6,044 nucleotides of DNA from Candidatus Proendomicrobium guianensium (GTDB taxonomy: Bacteria > Elusimicrobiota > Endomicrobiia > Endomicrobiales > Endomicrobiaceae). The position numbers and the translations under genes were made by a program. Below the pieces are notes generated by a model. The model worked only from the letters and a program-made list of their open reading frames with translations, had not been told where the DNA came from and ran no database searches. Position 1 is the first letter of the stretch. Each line of letters begins with the position of its first letter. The stretch covers positions 1 through 6,044 of the forward strand of contig WQVR01000061.1 in NCBI GenBank assembly GCA_009785775.1. Reading direction: 5' to 3'. Below, in pieces: positions 1-4,583 of this stretch.

Positions 1-153
1 GCGGCAGACAAGCACCAAATGCAGCATATGGTAAAATCTTTTTTAAAGCTTAAAGAAGTGCCCCGCCCTGACGACGCCGCCGACGCCCTTGCAATAGCGG
101 TGTGCCATGTTAACAGCGCAAAATGGGCTAATGCTTTAGCGGGTAAAAAATGA
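1..153 (+). CDS. ruvC: RuvC Holliday junction resolvase, C-terminal fragment (5' end outside window)
   Basis: This is the last 50 codons plus TGA of the endonuclease that cuts Holliday junctions symmetrically, after or during branch migration by RuvAB. The visible part has the family's C-terminal signature: a KHQMQHMV stretch followed by a Pro/Asp-rich turn and DAADALAIAVCH. The two Asp residues of that DAAD segment (fragment residues 25 and 28) correspond to the last two of the four catalytic acidic residues in E. coli RuvC (Asp138 and Asp141, from family knowledge). The first two catalytic acids and the start codon lie upstream of the window. The stop codon overlaps the ruvA start in an ATGA arrangement at 150-153, so the two genes are probably translationally coupled. 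The ruvC-ruvA-ruvB order supports the call. Confidence 0.93.
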   Translation, partial: AADKHQMQHMVKSFLKLKEVPRPDDAADALAIAVCHVNSAKWANALAGKK

Positions 154-785
154 TAGATTTTTTAAACGGCGCTCTTGCCGAAAAAAACATGAATTTTTTG
201 GTTGTGGAAGTAAACGGCATAGGTTATCGTGTTGCTGTTGCGGTTTCAACTTATGATAAAGTTTCGGGGCTTGCTTTAGGCGCTAAGCTCAAGTTGTTTG
301 TTCATGAAGCGGTTGCCGGAATGTATGGCGGCGTTATTATGCTTTATGGCTTTTTAAGCATTCAGGAAAGGGAAATGTTTTTACTTATTAAAGACGAAGT
401 GCCCTCAACGGGCGCCAAAAAAGCAATGGAATATTTTGACAAAATTTCAAAATCCCTGCCGGACTTTAAACGTGCTGTGATGTCTAAAGATATCGAAATG
501 CTTTCGGGCATTTTCGGTTTTACAAAAAAAACCGCCGAAAAATTAGCCGCCGCGCTTAAAGATAAAATTTCAGCACTTGAAATTGAAGGAAATGCAAAGT
601 GGGCCCAAACGCCGCCGCCTCAAGGCGCGCAAAGCGAAGCTATTGCAGGGCTTGTGGCAATGGGTTTTAAAGAGGCGGCAGCCAGAGAGGCAGTAAGCGA
701 AGTGTCGTTTGAAAAAGAGGGGCATGATGCCCGTCACGGGCTTAGCCCCGCGGAAATTATAAAAAAAGCTTTACAACACTTATAA
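150..785 (+). CDS. ruvA: Holliday junction branch migration protein RuvA, divergent
   Basis: RuvA binds four-way DNA junctions as a tetramer and loads the RuvB motor. The product has 211 residues; most family members have about 190-205. The N-terminal OB-fold is recognisable (MIDFLNG start, VEVNGIGYRV at residues 19-28, LYGF at 65-68, EREMFLLI at 73-80). The second helix-hairpin-helix is good (IFGFTKKTAEKLAAALKDKI, residues 121-140). A linker rich in Pro and Gln follows, then a RuvB-binding domain III (residues 162-211, LVAMGFKEAAAREAV). Three things are odd. The acidic pin expected between His52 and LYGF is replaced by a longer segment without acidic residues (AVAGMYGGVIM). The first HhH is degenerate (EVPSTGAKKA instead of a GVGPK-like hairpin) with about two extra residues. 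Domain III carries an insert of roughly 14 residues near 187-200. Position between ruvC and ruvB makes identity secure despite this. The start overlaps the ruvC stop. Confidence 0.93.
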   Translation: MIDFLNGALAEKNMNFLVVEVNGIGYRVAVAVSTYDKVSGLALGAKLKLFVHEAVAGMYGGVIMLYGFLSIQEREMFLLIKDEVPSTGAKKAMEYFDKISKSLPDFKRAVMSKDIEMLSGIFGFTKKTAEKLAAALKDKISALEIEGNAKWAQTPPPQGAQSEAIAGLVAMGFKEAAAREAVSEVSFEKEGHDARHGLSPAEIIKKALQHL

Positions 786-794
786 GGTTATATT

Positions 795-1817
795 ATGGAA
801 AATGAAAATCTTTTAGAAAATATATCCGCCACTGAAGAAACCGCCCCTGAAAATCTTTTGCGTCCGCAAAGCTTAGACGACTTTGTAGGGCAAAATAAAC
901 TAAAAGAAAATTTAAAAATTTATATTGAAGCTTCAAAAAAACGCGGCGAGCCCTTAGACCACAGTCTTTTTTATGCGCCTCCGGGGCTTGGCAAAACTAC
1001 GCTCGCCCACATTATAGCCAAAGAAATGGGCGCAAATTTTCGCTCAACGTCAGGCCCTGTTCTTGAACGCGTGGGAGATTTAGCCGCCATACTTACTAAT
1101 CTTTCTGAGGGAGACGTTTTTTTTATAGATGAAATACACCGCCTTAATCACTTGGTGGAAGAGGCCTTGTACCCCGTAATGGAAGATTTTGAATTAGATA
1201 TTATAATAGGCCAAGGGCCTTCCGCCAAAACAATTAAACTTCCCGTGCCGCGTTTTACGCTTGTCGGCGCTACTACCCGTGCGGGTATGCTTTCTACGCC
1301 CTTGCGCGACAGGTTTGGCATTATAGAACACTTAAATTTTTATAATGAGGCAGAACTTACGCAAATTGTAAAGCGCTCAGGCGCCATAATAGGCGTTAAG
1401 ATAGACGGGGACTCTTGCGCCGAAATTGCACGCCGAAGCCGCGGTACGCCCCGTATTGTTAACAGATTACTAAGGCGCGTAAGAGATTTTGCGGAAGTAA
1501 AATCAGAAGGAATAATTACAAAAAACCTCACACAAGAAGCGTTAAACGCTCTGGAGGTAGACGCTATAGGGTTAGACAAGCGCGACCGCTTAATGCTTAT
1601 AACGGCAATAGAAAAGTTTGGCGGCGGTCCTGTCGGCGTAGATACTTTAGCGGTAGCAATAAGCGAAGACGCAGACACAATTACAGATGTTTACGAGCCT
1701 TACCTTATACAAATAGGCTTTTTATCGCGCACGCCGCGCGGGCGCGTGGTTAGCGAACTTGCCTATAAGCATTTGGGTAAAACTTTTAAAAAATCCGCGC
1801 AAGATTTACTTTTGTAA
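795..1817 (+). CDS. ruvB: Holliday junction branch migration ATPase RuvB
   Basis: RuvB is the hexameric AAA+ motor that pumps DNA through the RuvA-junction complex. The 340-residue length is normal. Motifs appear in order: ENLLRPQSLDDFVGQ (19-33), Walker A APPGLGKTT (61-69), Walker B FFIDEIHRL (109-117; Asp112, Glu113), sensor 1 GATTR (158-162), arginine finger in PLRDRFG (Arg171), sensor 2 RGTPR (216-220), and the C-terminal winged helix starting at GGGPVGVDTLA (276-286). The first Walker A residue is Ala61 rather than the usual Gly, while the catalytic Lys67 and Thr68 are kept. The start is supported by a TAAGG that merges the ruvA stop with a Shine-Dalgarno at 783-787, seven bases before the ATG. 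The stop overlaps the queH start by one base (TAATG). Nineteen of 23 Arg codons are CGN. Confidence 0.97.
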   Translation: MENENLLENISATEETAPENLLRPQSLDDFVGQNKLKENLKIYIEASKKRGEPLDHSLFYAPPGLGKTTLAHIIAKEMGANFRSTSGPVLERVGDLAAILTNLSEGDVFFIDEIHRLNHLVEEALYPVMEDFELDIIIGQGPSAKTIKLPVPRFTLVGATTRAGMLSTPLRDRFGIIEHLNFYNEAELTQIVKRSGAIIGVKIDGDSCAEIARRSRGTPRIVNRLLRRVRDFAEVKSEGIITKNLTQEALNALEVDAIGLDKRDRLMLITAIEKFGGGPVGVDTLAVAISEDADTITDVYEPYLIQIGFLSRTPRGRVVSELAYKHLGKTFKKSAQDLLL

Positions 1818-2314
1818 TGAAAAAATCTTTATTGCTTCATATCTGTTGCGCGCCGTGTGCGGCTTGTGTGGTTGAGGCGCTTGTAGAAAAATTTAACATA
1901 ACATTTTTTTGGTATAATCCTAATATTGCACCGGATAAAGAGTATCAGGCGCGCCTGGAGAGCGCTAAAAAATATACTGCTGAGTTTAGTTCTAACTTTG
2001 TTGAACTACACGAAAATTGGGAAGCTTCCCAAAAGCAATGCGACTATTGCTATAGCGCGCGCATAAAAAAAACTATAAACTACACGGTTGCCAATAGCTT
2101 TGATTTTTTTAGCACAACGTTGCTTGCGGGTTTATATCAAAACCACAGCTATATAAAAAACGCCTGCGAAAATCCAAAGTTTTACTACATAGACGGGCGC
2201 CCGAATTATTACAACGGCAAAAACGGCTTAAAGCTTAAAGGTTATCACGTACAAAAATATTGCGGTTGCATGCCGTCTAAACTTGAAGCCGCAAGGGAAA
2301 AGGGAAAAAAATGA
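1817..2314 (+). CDS. queH: Epoxyqueuosine reductase QueH (DUF208 family), compact form
   Basis: QueH catalyses the last step of queuosine synthesis, reducing epoxyqueuosine to queuosine at position 34 of GUN-anticodon tRNAs. It is a non-homologous replacement for the cobalamin-dependent QueG. The cysteine pattern is diagnostic: HICCAPCAAC at residues 8-17 (Cys10, 11, 14, 17), QCDYCYSAR at 74-82 (Cys75, Cys78, Arg82), and YCGC at 148-151. Family knowledge says conserved cysteines of this set hold a 4Fe-4S cluster and an adjacent metal. YNPNIAPDKEYQARL (33-47) and FFSTTLLAGLYQNHSYIK (97-114) also match the family. At 165 residues it is shorter than many homologues (about 180-220), having a short stretch before Cys75. 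It overlaps ruvB by one base and the next gene by four, suggesting operon expression. No other queuosine gene is visible in the window. Confidence 0.92.
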   Translation: MKKSLLLHICCAPCAACVVEALVEKFNITFFWYNPNIAPDKEYQARLESAKKYTAEFSSNFVELHENWEASQKQCDYCYSARIKKTINYTVANSFDFFSTTLLAGLYQNHSYIKNACENPKFYYIDGRPNYYNGKNGLKLKGYHVQKYCGCMPSKLEAAREKGKK

Positions 2315-3081
2315 AAAAATTTTTAACGCTTATTGGTATTATGTTTTTGTTTTACGGAGCATTATACGCTATAGTTGATACTGCGGTAATCACGCTAAAT
2401 GACGGAACTGTAATAGAAGGCAATATTGCCAACCAAACGCCAAGCACTATTTTTGTTGTTACGCGCGAAGACTGGGTTGAACTTAACCGTAATGAAGTGG
2501 CTTCGGTAGTTGTTATCCCTCAAAGAAGGCCCGGAGATGTAGTATCGCTATTTTATGATTTTCATGGTACCGTTGCCGATAATATAAAAATGCGTGAACT
2601 TATTTTTAAAATAGGCGGCGATTTTAATTCACGGTTTACATCAGGCGGGAGTACCCAAAGGTTATCAGACGGAGCATTCTCGGCGGCAGTAGAGTATTTT
2701 CAATATGTTAGCGACTTTGTTGCGCTTGGCGCTGGCGTAAGCGCGCAATTTCCGCGTTCGCTGGATGGTGTGCCGGGAAGGTTTGGCTTTGCGCCTGTTT
2801 ATGCGGCGCTAAAATTGCGCTCTCTTCCGCAGAAACCTAATATGTATGGTTATGCCGTGGGACATATCGGATATAATATATTTTATTCAACTGGAAATTT
2901 TCCGGGGGATTTGTCCGGCGGGTTTTACTGGGCTGCCGGTTTTGGCATAGTACTCCAAAGGCTTGTTTTTGAATTTTTATACAGCATGAATACGGGCGCT
3001 ATACGCAATAGAGACATGCCTGGCCAAAGGATAACTGTTGAAAATCCCAAATTTACTTTTTCAGTAGGTGTAGTTTTCTAA
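2311..3081 (+). CDS. Exported protein with short N-terminal beta domain and predicted outer-membrane beta-barrel; function unknown
   Basis: I do not recognise a named family. Residues 1-20 form a clear signal peptide (MKK, a hydrophobic core, then ALYA with likely cleavage after Ala20). Residues 25-70 (VITLNDGTVIEGNI ... VELNRNEVASVVV) look like the small beta domain built on a 'LxDGTxxxGxI ... VxxxxI' pattern that is common at the start of envelope proteins. From about residue 95 the sequence alternates polar and hydrophobic/aromatic residues with Gly- and Asn-rich turns (for example 126-146, 158-171, 178-193, 204-230). It ends in FTFSVGVVF, a terminal Phe as expected for a BAM-inserted outer-membrane barrel. 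The size would fit about eight strands. The ATG lies in an ATGA overlap with queH, and AAGGG at 2300-2304 is a good ribosome site. Outer-membrane location is inference. Confidence 0.72.
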   Translation: MKKFLTLIGIMFLFYGALYAIVDTAVITLNDGTVIEGNIANQTPSTIFVVTREDWVELNRNEVASVVVIPQRRPGDVVSLFYDFHGTVADNIKMRELIFKIGGDFNSRFTSGGSTQRLSDGAFSAAVEYFQYVSDFVALGAGVSAQFPRSLDGVPGRFGFAPVYAALKLRSLPQKPNMYGYAVGHIGYNIFYSTGNFPGDLSGGFYWAAGFGIVLQRLVFEFLYSMNTGAIRNRDMPGQRITVENPKFTFSVGVVF

Positions 3082-3089
3082 AAATGGTA

Positions 3090-3118
3090 TTGAAACCAGA
3101 GTTACAATAATGTATAAT
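3090..3118 (+). promoter_or_regulatory. Predicted sigma70-type promoter of the OmpA-family lipoprotein gene
   Basis: TTGAAA at 3090-3095 and TATAAT at 3113-3118 are separated by 17 bases. This is five of six matches at -35 and a perfect -10 with ideal spacing. Transcription would start near A3125, giving a leader of about 56 bases. It begins only nine bases after the preceding stop codon and no terminator hairpin lies in between, so read-through from the queH operon may add to expression. Confidence 0.8.
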
Positions 3119-3150
3119 CCCCCTAGTGATTATAAAGGTGTAAAATAAAA

Positions 3151-3163
3151 AGGGCTAAGCCCT
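3151..3163 (+). promoter_or_regulatory. Small GC hairpin / perfect dyad in the leader, just upstream of the ribosome site
   Basis: AGGGCT and AGCCCT flank a single A, forming a perfect 13-base dyad. As RNA it would fold as a 5-bp stem with a TAA loop. It ends four bases before the Shine-Dalgarno GGGAG (3167-3171) of the following gene. It could stabilise the 5' end of the mRNA or be a protein-binding dyad. Read on the minus strand it is followed by T5AT4 and resembles an intrinsic terminator, but no minus-strand gene needs one. Confidence 0.45.
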
Positions 3164-3180
3164 AATGGGAGAATTGTATA

Positions 3181-3777
3181 ATGAGAAAAGTATTATTGCT
3201 TGCGTTTTGCGCTATGTTTTTTGTTAGCGTAGGTTGCGCGGGTAGAAATGTTGAAACAAGACCGGCTACCGGAATTACGGCGGATCTTGCGCAAGTGCTT
3301 AGACCTATCGGGAGCGTAGTCAGAAACAATGATGGTTCCTACGGCTTAACGCTAAACAGACCTGTAAGGTTTGAAGTTGGCAGTTCTGAGTTAACTGATC
3401 AATCCAGAAGAGATGTTGAAGCGGCCGCGCGTGTACTATCCAGAATTGAAGGCATAATGGTTGTAGTTGAAGGCCACACATGTTCTTTGGGGACTAAAGA
3501 ATATAACCAAAGGCTTTCGCGTCAACGCGCAAGAAGCGTTGCGAATGTTCTTAGAGGAAATGGCGTAGCAAGGTCTGCGGCTGTCGGTTTAGGTAGCTCA
3601 CAGCCTATAGCAAGCAATGATACGCTTGAAGGAAGAAGCCAAAACAGAAGAGTAACTTTTAGAATTCAAGAATGCACAGGCGAAAAATGCTCTATGAAAG
3701 AAGGTAGAAGAAGAGGCGGCCATGGTCACCGTGAAGGCAAAGGTTGCTGCAGAACAAAAAGAGCAAAAAATAAATAA
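3181..3777 (+). CDS. OmpA/Pal-family peptidoglycan-associated lipoprotein with a Cys/His/Arg-rich tail
   Basis: The 198-residue product has a lipoprotein-type signal (MRK, hydrophobic core, VSVGC; lipidation expected at Cys19; Ser at -3 is not the favoured residue). A linker leads to an OmpA_C domain at about residues 55-163: NRPVRFEVGSSELT, VVVEGHTCSLGTKEYNQRLSRQRARSV (94-120 region), VGLGSSQPIASN and EGRSQNRRV. This fold binds the diaminopimelate of peptidoglycan and tethers the outer membrane. The binding Arg is kept (Arg116), but the usual Asp of GHTD is Cys101. A basic tail follows (164-198) with Cys165, 170, 189, 190, His181 and His183. It has its own promoter and terminator, and GGGAG at 3167-3171 sets the start. 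Twenty of 27 Arg codons are AGA, unlike ruvB, which may reflect high expression. It could be Pal itself, but no tol genes are visible, so I give no symbol. Confidence 0.88.
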   Translation: MRKVLLLAFCAMFFVSVGCAGRNVETRPATGITADLAQVLRPIGSVVRNNDGSYGLTLNRPVRFEVGSSELTDQSRRDVEAAARVLSRIEGIMVVVEGHTCSLGTKEYNQRLSRQRARSVANVLRGNGVARSAAVGLGSSQPIASNDTLEGRSQNRRVTFRIQECTGEKCSMKEGRRRGGHGHREGKGCCRTKRAKNK

Positions 3778-3793
3778 TATACTTTAGTAACAG

Positions 3794-3840
3794 AAACATT
3801 ATAGCGCCTCCTTAAGTAAGGAGGCGCTATTGTTTGACTT
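3794..3840 (+). terminator. Strong intrinsic terminator after the OmpA-family gene
   Basis: A 14-base arm at 3801-3814 (ATAGCGCCTCCTTA) is perfectly complementary to 3817-3830. With a realistic AAGT loop this is a 13-bp stem. AAACA (3794-3798) and TGTTT (3831-3835) add five more pairs across a two-base bulge. The tail (TTGTTTGACTTTATT) is U-rich but interrupted. It starts about 15 bases after the stop codon and also separates this unit from the tRNA. Confidence 0.85.
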
Positions 3841-3862
3841 TATTAACGAAAAATATTAAAAT
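3834..3862 (+). promoter_or_regulatory. Predicted sigma70-type promoter of the tRNA gene
   Basis: TTGACT at 3834-3839 and TAAAAT at 3857-3862 have 17 bases between them, with five of six matches in each box. Transcription would start near 3868-3869, leaving a leader of about 23 bases to be trimmed from the tRNA. The -35 box sits inside the T-rich tail and outer stem of the preceding terminator. Confidence 0.7.
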
Positions 3863-3891
3863 TACGGACTATAGCAGTACCTTACCTTTTT

Positions 3892-3963
3892 GGCGACGTA
3901 GCTCAGGGGTAGAGCAGAGGACTCATAAGCCTTTGGCCGGTGGTTCAATTCCACCCGTCGCCA
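3892..3963 (+). tRNA. tRNA with CAU anticodon, probably elongator tRNA-Met
   Basis: A complete 72-base cloverleaf can be drawn. The acceptor stem is GGCGACG (3892-3898) with CGTCGCC (3956-3962) and discriminator A3963. The D stem is GCTC/GAGC, the anticodon loop is CTCATAA (3922-3928), and the T arm is GGTGG-TTCAATT-CCACC (3939-3955). The CAU anticodon allows initiator Met, elongator Met or lysidine-modified Ile2. Initiator is unlikely: the first pair is G-C rather than mismatched, and the three G-C pairs of the anticodon stem are absent. The acceptor resembles E. coli elongator Met (GGCUACG), so Met is favoured over Ile2. The anticodon stem has an A31-G39 mismatch and a G-U pair at 27-43. 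The 3' CCA is not encoded; five T follow directly. Confidence 0.93.
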
Positions 3964-4013
3964 TTTTTACATCAGCTTTCGAATTTTTGTTTTTAAAGAC
4001 TTACAAAAATCTG

Positions 4014-4045
4014 AACTACATTGCATACAATGTAGTTGTTTTTTT
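4014..4045 (+). terminator. Probable intrinsic terminator after the tRNA
   Basis: AACTACATTG (4014-4023) and CAATGTAGTT (4028-4037) form a perfect 10-bp stem with a CATA loop. One G and then seven T (4039-4045) follow. The stem is AT-rich, so termination may be partial, and the downstream RDD gene has no clearly better promoter of its own. The same 24-base dyad could alternatively be an operator. Confidence 0.65.
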
Positions 4046-4068
4046 GCAGAAACAACAAAACGCGTTTT
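4035..4068 (+). repeat. Alternative hairpin and palindrome in the leader of the RDD gene
   Basis: GTTGTTT (4035-4041) can pair with AAACAAC (4050-4056). This uses the last bases of the upstream terminator stem and part of its T tract, so the two structures exclude each other. Immediately after lies the 12-base palindrome AAAACGCGTTTT (4057-4068), seven bases before the Shine-Dalgarno. Whether these regulate anything is inference. Confidence 0.4.
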
Positions 4069-4075
4069 TTATTAC

Positions 4076-4081
4076 AAGGAG
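4076..4081 (+). promoter_or_regulatory. Ribosome binding site that fixes the RDD gene start
   Basis: AAGGAG lies five bases before the ATG at 4087. It selects this start over the in-frame ATG at 4036, which would add 17 residues of unlikely sequence read from the terminator tail. Confidence 0.9.
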
Positions 4082-4086
4082 AAAAT

Positions 4087-4491
4087 ATGGTTTATGCAAG
4101 TTTTTGGAAACGTTTTTTGGCTTATGTGATAGATTTTTTGGTTTTGTTGCTTCCGTCGACGCCTCTTTTTTTGGTTATTAGTTTTTTTGCTCCGTTTTTA
4201 TCCGGAAATTTTCTATTTATGATGTTGATATTTGCGGCTATATACTGGGTTTATTTTTTTCTGTTTGAAAGCTCACAAAAACAGGCTACACCAGGTAAAC
4301 TTGCGCTTGGAATTAAAGTAGTAAATGCAGATGGCGAAAAACCATCTCGGGAACAAATTGCTATAAGAAGCGCAATAAAAGCTCTGTTTGCACCGTCTCC
4401 TGTTTGGATTTTATTTGTAGTTTGCGCCTTTACAAAAAACAAACAAAACATTCATGACATTGCAGGAAAAACATACGTGGTGTACAAATAA
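4087..4491 (+). CDS. Small RDD-family integral membrane protein
   Basis: The 134-residue product matches the RDD family, named for one Arg and two Asp that are conserved. Here they are Arg9 and Asp16 in YASFWKRFLAYVIDFLVLLL, at the start of the first membrane segment, and Asp124 in NIHDIAGKTYVV near the C-terminus. ESSQKQATPGKLALGIKVV (61-79) is the typical cytoplasmic segment after the second helix. Membrane segments are about 10-36, 42-60 and 97-115. Biochemical roles in the family are poorly defined; some members have been linked to ion transport, and I cannot choose a substrate here. It stands alone between a tRNA and alaS, with its own terminator. Neighbours give no functional clue. Expression may rely on read-through from the tRNA promoter or on a weak promoter that I could not locate confidently. 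Confidence 0.9.
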   Translation: MVYASFWKRFLAYVIDFLVLLLPSTPLFLVISFFAPFLSGNFLFMMLIFAAIYWVYFFLFESSQKQATPGKLALGIKVVNADGEKPSREQIAIRSAIKALFAPSPVWILFVVCAFTKNKQNIHDIAGKTYVVYK

Positions 4492-4518
4492 TTTAATAAA
4501 GTTTTAACAATAGAAAGT

Positions 4519-4563
4519 AAAAAGGGGCAATAATCTACACTCATTGATTATAACCCCTTTTTT
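4519..4563 (+). terminator. Intrinsic terminator after the RDD gene
   Basis: AAAAAGGGG (4519-4527) pairs with CCCCTTTTT (4554-4562), ending in a run of six T. An inner stem ATAATC (4530-4535) with GATTAT (4546-4551) is separated from the outer one by a 2x2 internal loop, with a 10-base apical loop. The A tract upstream would make it work on either strand. It starts 28 bases after the RDD stop codon. Confidence 0.87.
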
Positions 4564-4573
4564 ATGTTAGAAT
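4544..4573 (+). promoter_or_regulatory. Predicted extended -10 promoter of alaS, overlapping the terminator
   Basis: TTGATT (4544-4549, four of six matches) and TAGAAT (4568-4573, five of six) are 18 bases apart. A TG motif one base upstream of the -10 (4565-4566) gives an extended -10. The start would fall near 4580-4581, three or four bases before the alaS ATG. The -35 lies in the inner stem of the preceding terminator. No other promoter candidate is visible before alaS. Confidence 0.55.
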
Positions 4574-4583
4574 TATCAGTATT

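Noticed and set aside
300..440. Possible frameshift pair explaining the odd RuvA segment
   Set aside because: The other two frames do not yield the missing acidic pin or GVGPK motif, and the flanks stay in one frame, so the divergence looks genuine.
1340..1678. Minus-strand open frame inside ruvB
   Set aside because: It is antisense to a highly conserved gene, low in plausible protein features, and has no visible signals.
3151..3163. Minus-strand intrinsic terminator
   Set aside because: Stem plus T tract resembles one, but no minus-strand gene lies upstream of it to be terminated.
3892..3963. Initiator tRNA-fMet identity
   Set aside because: The first acceptor pair is G-C and the run of three G-C pairs beside the anticodon loop is absent, so hallmarks of initiator tRNA are missing.
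3983..4010. AT-only inverted repeat ATTTTTGT / ACAAAAAT with a 12-base spacer
   Set aside because: Stem is weak and low complexity; expected by chance in such AT-rich spacer.
4036..4086. Upstream in-frame ATG for the RDD protein
   Set aside because: The extra 17 residues come from the terminator tail, and AAGGAG sits exactly before the ATG at 4087, where the RDD family N-terminus begins.
3834..4181. Open frame on + strand spanning the tRNA (115 codons)
   Set aside because: It translates straight through the promoter, the tRNA gene and the 5' part of the RDD gene in another frame, with no ribosome site.
4251..4451. Minus-strand open frame inside the RDD gene
   Set aside because: Shadow of the real gene; no family resemblance and no ribosome site.
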